A stretch of DNA of 39,450 bases from an uncultured Collinsella sp. (GTDB lineage Bacteria > Actinomycetota > Coriobacteriia > Coriobacteriales > Coriobacteriaceae). Both the position numbers and the translations under genes were made by a program. The DNA lies in assembly GCA_900540905.1 (NCBI GenBank), contig UQHR01000022.1:1-39450 (forward strand), written 5' to 3'. Below the pieces are notes generated by a model. The model did no database searches and was not told the DNA's origin. It was given only the letters and a program-made list of their open reading frames with translations. Positions within the stretch are counted from its first letter, which is position 1, and every line of letters begins with the position of its first letter. Of this stretch, positions 31,954-39,450 are shown in pieces.

Positions 31954-31990
31954 AACCACCACAAAGGTGCCTGCCCCCCTTGTGGTGATT
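31954..31990. repeat. AACCACCAC palindrome, copy 1 (mgtA leader)
   Basis: AACCACCAC / GTGGTGATT around AAAGGTGCCTGCCCCCCTT. It sits in the mgtA leader after the small ORF, and is followed 30 bp later by T6 at 32019-32024. Relatives are at 34967-35003 and 38689-38729. Confidence 0.7.
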
Positions 31991-32073
31991 CGCGAGCATG
32001 ACGTGAGCGACATCTAGGTTTTTTGCAATTCAATACGACACGTACGCTAACTCCCTTTAACAAGGAGGACCCT

Positions 32074-34842
32074 ATGCTGATGCTCAAAACCGCCACGGTA
32101 CTCGAAGTCATCTCCAAGCGCCGCCGCACGGCGCGCCCTGCCGCTCACGCCGGCCTTGCCAAGAACACCATCTTTGCCGCAACCCATAGCGCCGAGGACT
32201 CCCTCGTGCTGCTCGACGCCACGGCTGACGGCCTCACCGCCGGGCAGGCCGCCGAGCGCCTGGACGCCGCCGGTCCCAACACCATCGAGGCGCCGGCCAA
32301 GACACTTGCCCGCCGCATCGCCGACGCCTTCATCGACCCCTTCGCCGGCATCCTCGCCGCGCTCGCGCTGGTCTCGCTCTACATCGACGTGCTCGCCGTG
32401 CCCGAGCCGCAGCGCGACCCCTCCACGGTCATCGTCATCGGCATCATGCTACTGGTATCGGGCGGCATGAAGTTTATCCAGGAAGCACGCAGCGGCAATG
32501 CGGCAGAGGCCCTCAAGGACCTGGTCTCCAACACCTGCACCGCCCTGCGCGACGGCGAGCGCATCGAGATACCCTTCGATGAGCTCGTCCCCGGCGACGT
32601 GATCCGCCTCTCCGCCGGCGACATGGTGCCGGCCGATGCCCGCATCATCACCGCACGCGACCTGTTTGTGATCGAGTCCGCCCTCACCGGCGAAAGCGAG
32701 GCCGTCGAGAAGACCGCCGTCGCCACCGTCGTCGAAGGCGCCGACAGCTCCACGCTGCCGCTCTCCGCCTGCAAGAACATCGTCTTTACCGGCACCTCCG
32801 TGCAAAACGGCACCGCCATGGCGCTTGTCGTGGCCACCGGTTCGGACACCTACCTGGGCGGCATCGCCAAGATGCTCAACGGGCGCGGCGAGAAGAGCGC
32901 GTTCGACCGCGGCGTCTCGAGCGTCTCGATGCTGCTGGTGCGCCTGATGCTCGTCATGGCGCCGGCAGTCTTTGCCATCAACGCCGCCACCAAGGGCAAC
33001 GTCATCGATGCGCTGCTGTTCGCCACGAGCGTGGCCGTGGGCATCACGCCGCAAATGCTTCCCGTCATCGTGACCACGAGTCTGTCGCAGGGAGCCAAGG
33101 ACCTCGCCCGCCGCCAGGTCATCGTCAAGGAACTGTCTGCGATCCAAAACCTCGGCGCCATGGACGTGCTGTGCTGCGACAAGACCGGCACCCTCACCGA
33201 GGACCGCATCGTGCTCGAGCGCTACCTCAACACCGACGGCAACGAGGATACGCGCGTGCTGCGCCATGCGTTCTTGAACAGCTTCTTCCAGACCGGCCTC
33301 AGGAACCTCATCGACCTGGCCGTTATCGACCGCGCCGATGTTACGCTCTCGACCGTCGTGCCCGATTCCATGCTGGGCCAGAGCCTGCGCGACCGCTACG
33401 CCAAGGTCGACGAGGTGCCCTTCGACTTCTCGCGCCGTCGCCTGAGCGTGGTCGTCGCCGACGCCCAAGGAAAGACCCAGATGGTCACCAAGGGCGCTGC
33501 CGAGGAAATGCTCGAGATTTGCTCCTGCGTCGAGGTGGACGGCACCGCTCAGCCGCTTACCGACGAGAAGCTTGCCCAGATTCGCAAGCAGGTGGCAGGA
33601 CTCAATGCCGAGGGCCTGCGCGTGATCGCCGTGGCGCAGAAGACCAACCCGCGCACCGTGGGCGAGTTTGGCATCGCCGACGAGTGCGACATGGTGCTGA
33701 TGGGCTTTTTGGCCTTCCTCGATCCGCCCAAAGCGAGCGCCGCGGGCGCCGTCGCCACCCTCGAGGCCAAGGGCGTGGCGGTAAAAGTCCTGACCGGCGA
33801 CAACGACCGCGTCGCCGCCACCGTCTGCGAGCAGATTGGCATCGACGCAAGCAACGTTTTGCTGGGCTCCGAGATCGATGCGCTCGACGACGCAGAGCTT
33901 GCCGAGCGTGCCGAGAAAACCCATCTCTTCGCCAAGCTCTCGCCGCTGCAGAAGGCGCGCCTGGTGCGCGTCATGCGCGAGCTGCTCGGCCACACCGTGG
34001 GCTTTATGGGCGACGGCATCAACGACGCCGCTGCCATGCGTGCGAGCGATTGCGGCATCTCAGTCGATTCGGCCGTCGACATCGCCAAGGAATCCGCCGA
34101 TATCATCTTGCTTCAGAAGGACCTGGGCGTGCTCGAGCGCGGCATCATCGAAGGCCGCCGCACCTACGGCAACCTGCTCAAGTACCTCAAGACCACGGTG
34201 AGCTCCAACTTTGGCAACGTGCTGTCCGTGACCGTCGCGAGCCTGTTCTTGCCGTTTTTGCCTATGAGCGCTCTGCAGCTGGTGCTGCTATCGCTCGTCT
34301 ACGAGATCGTGTGCATCGCGCTGCCGTGGGACACCGTCGATGACGCCTGGACTGCCCGTCCGCGTGCCTGGGATGCCGCGTCCATCAAGGGCTTTATGCT
34401 CGAGCTGGGCCCCGTGAGTTCGCTGTTTGACATCGTGACCTTCGCCGCGCTCTTCTTTGTGGTGTGCCCTGCCACCGTAGGCGCAAGCTGGTCCGAGCTC
34501 GCCGGGACGGGCAACGTCGCGGGTATAGCGACCTTTGCTGCGCTCTTCCAAAGCGGCTGGTTTGTCGAGTCCATGTGGTCGCAGACGCTTGTGATCCACA
34601 TGCTGCGCTCCCCGCGCCTGCCGAGCCCGCGCGACCACGCCGCGCCCGCGCTGTGCGCGCTCACCGTGCTAGGCCTGGCGCTTGTCACCTGGCTGCCGGC
34701 AAGCCCCATCGCCGATGCACTCGGCCTCATGACGCTGCCCACAAGCTTTTTCGCGCTGCTCATCGGCATCGTCACCGCCTACATCGCGCTCACCCAGCTG
34801 GCCAAGCGCCACTACATCGCCCGCCACGGTGAGCTGCTGTAA
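32074..34842 (+). CDS. mgtA: Magnesium-translocating P-type ATPase (MgtA/MgtB family)
   Basis: 922-aa inner-membrane Mg2+ importer (P3B ATPase). The cation-ATPase N-terminal domain (about 50-110), actuator TGES near residue 205, phosphorylated D369 in CDKTGTLTEDRI, the nucleotide-binding TKGAAEEMLEIC segment and the hinge GDGINDAAAMRASDCGISV are all present. Transmembrane pairs lie near 85-135 and 285-345, and six C-terminal helices follow after about 700. AAGGAGGACC precedes ATG 32074. Its long leader suggests Mg2+ or translation-linked regulation; no M-box riboswitch was recognised. Confidence 0.95.
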   Translation: MLMLKTATVLEVISKRRRTARPAAHAGLAKNTIFAATHSAEDSLVLLDATADGLTAGQAAERLDAAGPNTIEAPAKTLARRIADAFIDPFAGILAALALVSLYIDVLAVPEPQRDPSTVIVIGIMLLVSGGMKFIQEARSGNAAEALKDLVSNTCTALRDGERIEIPFDELVPGDVIRLSAGDMVPADARIITARDLFVIESALTGESEAVEKTAVATVVEGADSSTLPLSACKNIVFTGTSVQNGTAMALVVATGSDTYLGGIAKMLNGRGEKSAFDRGVSSVSMLLVRLMLVMAPAVFAINAATKGNVIDALLFATSVAVGITPQMLPVIVTTSLSQGAKDLARRQVIVKELSAIQNLGAMDVLCCDKTGTLTEDRIVLERYLNTDGNEDTRVLRHAFLNSFFQTGLRNLIDLAVIDRADVTLSTVVPDSMLGQSLRDRYAKVDEVPFDFSRRRLSVVVADAQGKTQMVTKGAAEEMLEICSCVEVDGTAQPLTDEKLAQIRKQVAGLNAEGLRVIAVAQKTNPRTVGEFGIADECDMVLMGFLAFLDPPKASAAGAVATLEAKGVAVKVLTGDNDRVAATVCEQIGIDASNVLLGSEIDALDDAELAERAEKTHLFAKLSPLQKARLVRVMRELLGHTVGFMGDGINDAAAMRASDCGISVDSAVDIAKESADIILLQKDLGVLERGIIEGRRTYGNLLKYLKTTVSSNFGNVLSVTVASLFLPFLPMSALQLVLLSLVYEIVCIALPWDTVDDAWTARPRAWDAASIKGFMLELGPVSSLFDIVTFAALFFVVCPATVGASWSELAGTGNVAGIATFAALFQSGWFVESMWSQTLVIHMLRSPRLPSPRDHAAPALCALTVLGLALVTWLPASPIADALGLMTLPTSFFALLIGIVTAYIALTQLAKRHYIARHGELL

Positions 34843-34894
34843 CAGACAGCCCGAGTCCACCACGGCAGCCGTTTCCACAACCCGTCCCCTCAGC

Positions 34895-34961
34895 AGTTGC
34901 GGTGAAATAGTTCCTGTTTTAAGACCCCCATGCCTTATTCAGGAACTATTCCACCGCAACT
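34895..34961. repeat. TTGCGGTGAAATA palindrome, copy 3
   Basis: Arms 34895-34916 and 34940-34961 (22 bp, one mismatch). It follows mgtA and precedes the AACCACCAC palindrome at 34967, in the gap convergent with the lipoprotein gene. Confidence 0.87.
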
Positions 34962-34966
34962 TATTG

Positions 34967-35003
34967 AACCACCACAAAAGTGCCTGTCCCCTTCGTGGTG
35001 GTT
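34967..35003. repeat. AACCACCAC palindrome, copy 2
   Basis: AACCACCAC (34967-34975) and GTGGTGGTT (34995-35003) enclose AAAAGTGCCTGTCCCCTTC. It stands just after the TTGCGGTGAAATA palindrome and just before the 3' end of the lipoprotein gene. Confidence 0.75.
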
Positions 35004-35011
35004 TTGGGGCG

Positions 35012-35689
35012 TTACGAGGCGTTGGTCAGGCGGCTCCAGAGCTCATCGATATCGATCTGGTCGCCGCCGCTCAAGTAGCCGGTTCGAATAAAAGCCTCAT
35101 TGTAGATATAGATGTCATGAGCGCTATCGCCATCGTCTTCGGTGTCGTTGGCCATAATCACGTAGCGGTGGCCGTCAAGCGCCTTGACCAGCCAATACTG
35201 GGTATCATCGATCGTGCATTTCTCCTGCACCATCGCCGCATCGCCAATCGCGCCGATGAGCGCCCGCTCGCCCTTCGTATAGCCGCCCACCGAGAGCAGA
35301 ATCGCGATGTTTTCGTCTCCGCCGCCCGGTCCAAGCGCCTCGTACTCGGACTCCGAAAGCGGTATCGCGCTGTTCGCAAGTTCGTCCACATCGTCCGAAA
35401 CCTTGGAAAAGGTAAAAGCGAAAAATCCCGCGTCATCGACGGCGCCGTAGCCCACGTTCTCGCCTTGCCACTCATAATTTTGATGTTTGAGCAGGCGCAC
35501 CATATCGGCACCAGCCAAGTTGATCGCGGCATAGACCGTCACGTTAGCATTGTCGTCCACGCAGGCGGCGTCCGCCGTGCTCGCTGCTTTGGCGCCGCCC
35601 GTTGTGCCCGAGCAGCCAGCCAGCGCGCAAGCCGCCGCGCCCGCGCCCGCCACAAAGACCGCACGGCTCATCGTCATCTCGTTCATCAT
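35012..35689 (-). CDS. Lipoprotein, paralogue of the upstream gene
   Basis: 225-aa predicted secreted lipoprotein: hydrophobic signal (MSRAVFVAGAGAAACALAGC) with lipobox LAGC. The mature domain includes VTVYAAINLAGADMVRLLKH, YVIMANDTEDDGD and the C-terminal IRTGYLSGGDQIDIDELWSR. The same layout (helix pair, Y/W-rich segment, I-K/R-T-G, D/N-E-x-W) is seen in the upstream protein, so the two are tandem duplicates. The start could be ATG 35689 or 35686. Function unknown. Confidence 0.85.
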   Translation of the reverse strand: MMNEMTMSRAVFVAGAGAAACALAGCSGTTGGAKAASTADAACVDDNANVTVYAAINLAGADMVRLLKHQNYEWQGENVGYGAVDDAGFFAFTFSKVSDDVDELANSAIPLSESEYEALGPGGGDENIAILLSVGGYTKGERALIGAIGDAAMVQEKCTIDDTQYWLVKALDGHRYVIMANDTEDDGDSAHDIYIYNEAFIRTGYLSGGDQIDIDELWSRLTNAS

Positions 35690-35724
35690 GTTCGTCCCTC
35701 GCTATGCTATTGGCCGCATCGCAC

Positions 35725-36479
35725 TTAGCCGAGCGCGCGCCCGGTCTTCTCCTGCCAAAATTCGTTAATCGTGGGGCACCGCCGCCTTGGGTAAACGTAC
35801 CGGTTTTGATGGCCTCCTCGGTAATGAGGTCCAGGCGGTAGTCGCCGTTTTCCATTTGGCTCACCATGGCAACGTGACGCGCCATGTTGGAACCGTAGAC
35901 GCACGCAATCCACGAGCCCGAGGTAATCTGCGCGCGGTCCTCAACCGGAACGGAAAAGCCCGCGATAACATCCTCGCAGCTCGAATAGCCCGCAAGCTGC
36001 AGCGTAAACATCACGGTACTCCCGGTGCCGCCCTTGTCGAGCTTTCCGATTTCATCCTCGCCGAGCCATTCGGTTGCGCCATCCTTGCTGATATTGCAGA
36101 CGCTGAGCACGCGACCTGCCTCGTTCTCGTACATCTCGAGCGCATCTTGCCAGGTATAACCCTGTTGCGACGCAAACTCCTGCAACTGCCAGCCCTTAAG
36201 CTCGAGCAACGCTGCGATGCTGATGTTGCGGTGCGCATCCCAGCAGTCATCCGACCACGTATCGAACGCGTCCGCCGAGCCGCTGTCTGTGTCCGCACCG
36301 CCGCCCGCATCACCGGAATCACCCGATGACGAGCCCGCATCCATCTTGTCCTTTACCGGGCGATCGTCGTTAAAACCCGTCGTGTCCTGCGCCTGCTGTC
36401 CGCCGCATCCCGCAAGCGTCAGCAACGCCGTTCCCGCCGCCGCGACAAACGCCGTGCGCGAAATAACCGTCTCCCTCAT
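35725..36479 (-). pseudogene. Lipoprotein gene with a one-base frameshift near the 3' end
   Basis: Paralogue of the preceding gene. The start ATG 36479 has AAAGGAAC upstream; signal and lipobox LTLAGC are present, then a Ser/Gly/Asp-rich linker and the conserved domain (LELKGWQLQEFASQQGYTWQ, SGSWIACVYGSNMARHVAMV). After IKTGTFTQGGGAP the frame runs on into the next gene, whereas the neighbouring frame gives TINEFWQEKTGRALG and a stop at 35725, which matches the paralogue's end. A single missing base in the four-base G run at 35773-35776 (plus strand) explains this. It may be phase variation, a real mutation or a sequencing error. Confidence 0.8.
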
Positions 36480-36553
36480 CGTTGTTCCTTTCCCGTTTCT
36501 TATCACAGCGCCGAGCAACGCCTCGACACCGATCCTCCCGTAGCCCACTCACG

Positions 36554-38116
36554 CTATTGACGGGGCAGCTCCGTCCAGCCAAAACCGGGCTCAAAGCCAT
36601 CGCGCGTGCCGATCACGTCGCCCGAGCCGTTCACCCAAGCTTGATCCGCCATCACCGAAACCTCGACATCGGTACCGTCGGGCCTGGTGTAATGGTTGAC
36701 CCCGCGGATGGCATCGGAATACGACGCCGCGCCCGTTCCCACACCTGCGCTGGAGAAATTGGCCGCGCTGGCGGCCATATTCGCGGCGTGTTGACGATCG
36801 CTGCGCTCAAACCAAGCCTGCTGGTAGCTGTCGAACGCCGCCTGCTGCGAGGCATGCATCTGCTGCCAGGCCGCGAACTGCTGTTGCTGCTGGGCGATGT
36901 TCATCTGCGTGCGCTGACGCTGCTCGAGCACCATCTGCTGCTTTTGAGCGCACGCTTCGCGCGCAATCGACGGGTTGAGCCGCAGAGTCGACGCCATTGA
37001 GGCAAGCGCCGTGGAGGCCGCCTCGTCCAGACGGCCTTCCGGCGCAACCAGGCAGAAGCTGTCCCTGATACGCCACTGCAACAGGTCTGCCGCGCCCAGC
37101 TTGAACGGCGCCCCGTCTGGGCAATCGCCCTGATCCGGAGCCTGATCTTTCGCGGCGCGCTGACCCGCCGCCGCAGCCGCCTGGCGCTCGCGCAGGCGCT
37201 TACCCAGAACGCCACCGATCAGTCCGCTCGAAAGGCCCGCGCCCAGCAGCGCCTCGGCCCCGGCGGCAACGCCTTTACCCACAGAACCCGCGACTCCACC
37301 GATCGAGACTACATAGCCCTCGACCTTTGCCGCCACTGCAAGCTCGGTAGGCGCCGGGACGCCCGCGAGCCGATATCGACGCATGCGGCACTCATAGACC
37401 ACATCGCTCGGTTCCATCGAAAAGCCCTGAATCGCAAAGTCGTTTGCAGCCTCGCGCTTTACGCGAGCACGCTCATGTTCAATATCGCCTGCCGCGCTCG
37501 ACGGATAGGGTTGCTCGGCCACAACCTCCGCCCGTGCGCCCAATTGCGCCGCGCAGGCTTGAGCTAACTCGTCGCACGCCGCCTCCACGTGCACAAACGC
37601 CTTGCGCTCGGTTTGCGTGGGGATACGCTTGGCAACGGCGCCCGCGTCCACGTAGCAGAGCTCGGAGCGATACATGATGCGTTCGCCCGCCGGGCCTGCC
37701 GCCGTCACGCCAACTGAAATCGGGCAGTCGAAACTACTGCTGCGCTCAAGATGCGCCTCTTCGATACGCCAACCCCGCGGCAGCGCCACTTGCGCGAGCG
37801 CTTGGCCGCCAGAGGCATCGCATGCGGTGTGGAGCTCAAGGTCGCCGACGCGGGGAGCATCCGCTGCGGCCACGTCGCGGACCGGCGACGCGGCGTCGGC
37901 ATCCTGCATCGGCACATCGACCGGCGCGTTCGCGCTCGGCTCACAACCTTCACCCGCGCCATCATCGGCAGCCGCCCCATTTGCGTGTTCCGCGACACCC
38001 GGGTCATCCTCAACGCTCTCAAGCCGAACACCGCAGCCCGGGCAAAATCGCACCGGCACGCCGGCGACCCGCGGCAGCTGCATCCCGCACGCCGGGCAGA
38101 ATCTCAAATCACTCAT
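36554..38116 (-). CDS. Zinc-ribbon protein with glycine-rich membrane-like segment and Gln-rich coiled coil
   Basis: 520 aa. Two N-terminal zinc-ribbon CxxC pairs (FCPACGMQLP, RFCPGCGVRL), an acidic Ala/Asp linker, and a conserved middle domain. A Gly/Ala segment (GVAGSVGKGVAAGAEALLGA, GLSSGLIGGVLG) could insert in a membrane. A Gln-rich coiled coil (QRTQMNIAQQQQQFAAWQQM) follows, and the C-terminal part reads RPDGTDVEVS, GTRDGFEPGFGW. ATG 38116 has GAGGGG 8 nt upstream. It lies in a minus-strand cluster with two lipoproteins and a membrane-anchored protein, and has a related zinc-ribbon/DUF style, but I do not recognise its family. Confidence 0.85.
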   Translation of the reverse strand: MSDLRFCPACGMQLPRVAGVPVRFCPGCGVRLESVEDDPGVAEHANGAAADDGAGEGCEPSANAPVDVPMQDADAASPVRDVAAADAPRVGDLELHTACDASGGQALAQVALPRGWRIEEAHLERSSSFDCPISVGVTAAGPAGERIMYRSELCYVDAGAVAKRIPTQTERKAFVHVEAACDELAQACAAQLGARAEVVAEQPYPSSAAGDIEHERARVKREAANDFAIQGFSMEPSDVVYECRMRRYRLAGVPAPTELAVAAKVEGYVVSIGGVAGSVGKGVAAGAEALLGAGLSSGLIGGVLGKRLRERQAAAAAGQRAAKDQAPDQGDCPDGAPFKLGAADLLQWRIRDSFCLVAPEGRLDEAASTALASMASTLRLNPSIAREACAQKQQMVLEQRQRTQMNIAQQQQQFAAWQQMHASQQAAFDSYQQAWFERSDRQHAANMAASAANFSSAGVGTGAASYSDAIRGVNHYTRPDGTDVEVSVMADQAWVNGSGDVIGTRDGFEPGFGWTELPRQ

Positions 38117-38133
38117 CCCGTACACCCCTCATT

Positions 38134-38586
38134 TCATTGGCTGTTCTTGATGGCGGCTAGCTGTCGCCACAGTTCATCGGCACCGTCAAGGCGATATGCC
38201 GTCTTGTCGAGCACGATATTCCCGCCCTCGAACTCCACCGATTGCTCCGAGCCGTCTTCATAGACAAAGACGAGCGTGCGACCGGCATCGCTCATCCGCT
38301 CATCCACCGCACCTCCCACGGTGCAATCGTCGAGCGCGGCAAAAGTCGATGCGACCAGCTCGGCATCGTCGGTCTCATAGATCGTCCGCGCCTCGCCGTC
38401 CTCGATAAGCTTGACTGCCACCGGATCGGCAGCACAATCGTTCAGCGACGCTTGCGCGGCGTTCTGTCCCTGGTCGGCACGGGCACCAAAGCCGTATGCC
38501 CGCACAAGCGTCACCGCCGCAGCAAGGACCACCACGGCGATAAGCGCGCCCGCAATTTTATTAGACGAGCAACCACGAGACGCCAT
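38134..38586 (-). CDS. Membrane-anchored protein of unknown function
   Basis: 150 aa. A single N-terminal hydrophobic anchor (IAGALIAVVVLAAAVTLVRA, about residues 11-30) precedes a small acidic extracytoplasmic domain (DDAELVASTFAALDDC, VFVYEDGSEQSVEFEGGNIV). The two domain cysteines (DC pairs) might form a disulfide. It ends 17 bp before the zinc-ribbon gene start, so the two are probably co-transcribed. Family not recognised. Confidence 0.82.
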   Translation of the reverse strand: MASRGCSSNKIAGALIAVVVLAAAVTLVRAYGFGARADQGQNAAQASLNDCAADPVAVKLIEDGEARTIYETDDAELVASTFAALDDCTVGGAVDERMSDAGRTLVFVYEDGSEQSVEFEGGNIVLDKTAYRLDGADELWRQLAAIKNSQ

Positions 38587-38688
38587 AGGCCCACCCCTTC
38601 CGTTCTGCTCCGCTCAACATCACATTCATATGCCTTTGAGCGCCAAAACGGCAGGTGACAAATGTCTCATATTCATATTTTTGCAGGT

Positions 38689-38729
38689 AAAACCACCACA
38701 AAGGTGCCTGTCCCCTTCGTGGTGGTTTT
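38689..38729. repeat. AACCACCAC palindrome, copy 3
   Basis: AAAACCACCAC (38689-38699) pairs perfectly with GTGGTGGTTTT (38719-38729) around AAAGGTGCCTGTCCCCTTC. It lies just beyond the stop of the truncated LuxR gene and upstream of the membrane-anchored protein gene. Confidence 0.8.
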
Positions 38730-38731
38730 GG

Positions 38732-39331
38732 CTAGTCTTGGGGCGTCCAGGACCAGAAGAAGTTGATGAGGGCCACGCGCGAGGCGGCACCGGTCTTTTT
38801 GTTGATCGAGGCGATGTGGCGGTAGAGCGTAGAACGCGAAAGGAAGAGCGCCGCCGCCACGTCCTGCACGCTGTCGTCCGATACGACCAGCGCCTCCAGC
38901 ACATCGCGCTCGCGCTTGGTGAGCCCAAAGGCGGCTACAAAGCCGTCGAGTCGATCGTCAAACGAAAGCTCCGGCGCCTCCAAGGGCACCGCGTCGGCCT
39001 GATCGGGCGCACGGCCCACGCCAAGATCGTCGGTGGCAAACGCCAGGCCCCTGTGATCCGCTTCGTCCTCAACGCCTTGTCCAAACTGTCCCAGCAGCGA
39101 GATCGCAATGCCGACAAACAGCACGAACACGACGCCCACCGCCATCAGCACGTTTTGACTCGAGATAATCGCCACCGCCGGAGCCGTCACAAGCATTGAG
39201 CAAATGTTGTTGATGGCGCGGCCCATGCACGGCCACAAATACGACCAGCGCGCATACATCGAAATCGCGGCGAACTTCGCGGTGAAGAACACCACGAAAA
39301 AGCCCGTACCCAGGTAAAAGATAAGGCTCTG
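38732..39331 (-). pseudogene. LuxR-type regulator, truncated at its N-terminus
   Basis: The C-terminal LuxR HTH is intact (LTKRERDVLEALVVSDDSVQ, then DVAAALFLSRSTLYRHIASI). Before it are two or three hydrophobic segments (IFYLGTGFFVVFFTAKFAAI, VLMAVGVVFVLFVGIAISLL) matching the last helices of coriobacterial regulators that have a 10-12-helix membrane domain. Reading further back, the frame meets a stop at 39332-39334, so most of the membrane domain is missing. A GTG near 39295 could start a short protein, but the sequence keeps its membrane-helix character up to 39331, pointing to truncation by insertion. Confidence 0.75.
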
Positions 39332-39407
39332 TTAGACCAGGATTGACATACATGTGTCCCCACGGTGCCATATCTTTGACCCCGTAGACCGCGATGATGG
39401 GGGCAGC

Positions 39408-39450
39408 ATGAACGCCGAAGACCTGGTCCTCAACTTCAAGAAGGGCATGG
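39408..39450 (+). CDS. N-terminus of an ORF in the inserted DNA (partial, runs off the window)
   Basis: ATG 39408 preceded by GGGGGC begins MNAEDLVLNFKKGM and is still open at the window end. A TTGACA -35-like box lies near 39344. Because it begins just after the break in the LuxR gene, it may be the transposase or first gene of an insertion element, but 14 codons cannot identify it. Confidence 0.4.
   Translation, partial: MNAEDLVLNFKKGM

Noticed and set aside
31636..32073. M-box magnesium riboswitch ahead of mgtA
   Set aside because: The conserved M-box sequence features could not be found by eye; only a leader ORF and a palindrome are supported.
35544..35724. C-terminal extension of the upstream lipoprotein into the downstream gene
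   Set aside because: Arg/Gly-rich out-of-frame reading of the next lipoprotein gene produced by the frameshift, not a real domain.

Overview
The window looks like chromosomal DNA of a high-GC anaerobic gut actinobacterium of the class Coriobacteriia, most likely Collinsella or a close relative. This is inferred from the HspR-type heat-shock locus, the Ala/Asp-rich GC-biased proteins, a LuxR-type regulator with a membrane-embedded N-terminus, NiFe-hydrogenase maturation genes and the many short palindromic intergenic repeats. No rRNA, tRNA, CRISPR array, prophage or replication origin was seen.

Layout. 1-4426 (minus): heat-shock operon dnaK-grpE-dnaJ-hspR. 4427-5508: a gene-poor stretch with a three-unit 62-bp palindromic tandem array, a small 2[4Fe-4S] ferredoxin gene and a large cruciform-like element. 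5509-9460 (minus): de novo NAD operon nadA-nadB-nadC-niaR with a perfect 19-bp inverted repeat over its predicted promoter, very probably the NiaR operator. 9669-11668 (plus): LytTR response regulator and GHKL histidine kinase. 11729-14040: a hypothetical gene, then a complete IS200/IS605-type element (tnpA, tnpB, end hairpins). 14174-21579 (plus): thioredoxin, a small unknown protein, NikR with a His/Cys-rich extension, hypF-hypC-hypD-hypE and a HAD phosphatase. 21896-24943 (minus): lipoprotein, PTS EIIA(Glc), 6-phospho-beta-glucosidase. 25116-29737: AraC regulator (minus) divergent from a GH106-like glycosidase, followed by an RpiR regulator. 29876-31635 (minus): a regulator fused to a two-iron superoxide-reductase module, and pyrE. 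31861-34842 (plus): a short leader ORF and an Mg2+ P-type ATPase. 35012-38586 (minus): two paralogous lipoproteins (one frameshifted), a zinc-ribbon protein and a membrane-anchored protein. 38732-39450: a LuxR gene truncated by what looks like a mobile element running off the window.

How the genes fit together. NikR beside hypF/C/D/E points to nickel-responsive NiFe-hydrogenase maturation; hypA and hypB are not in the window. NiaR closes a feedback loop on the operon that contains it. EIIA and the phospho-glucosidase serve PTS uptake of beta-glucosides, and the adjacent AraC/GH106-like/RpiR genes form a second carbohydrate module.

The most unusual content is structural DNA/RNA. (1) A repeat family of about 160 bp sits directly after the stop codons of hspR, a lipoprotein gene and pyrE, with compensatory base changes in its stems. 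(2) A 207-bp element with 26-bp terminal inverted repeats sits exactly in frame inside hypF and adds 69 codons. (3) Several other palindrome families occupy convergent or 3' intergenic regions. (4) An XRE regulator is fused to a complete desulfoferrodoxin-like metal module.
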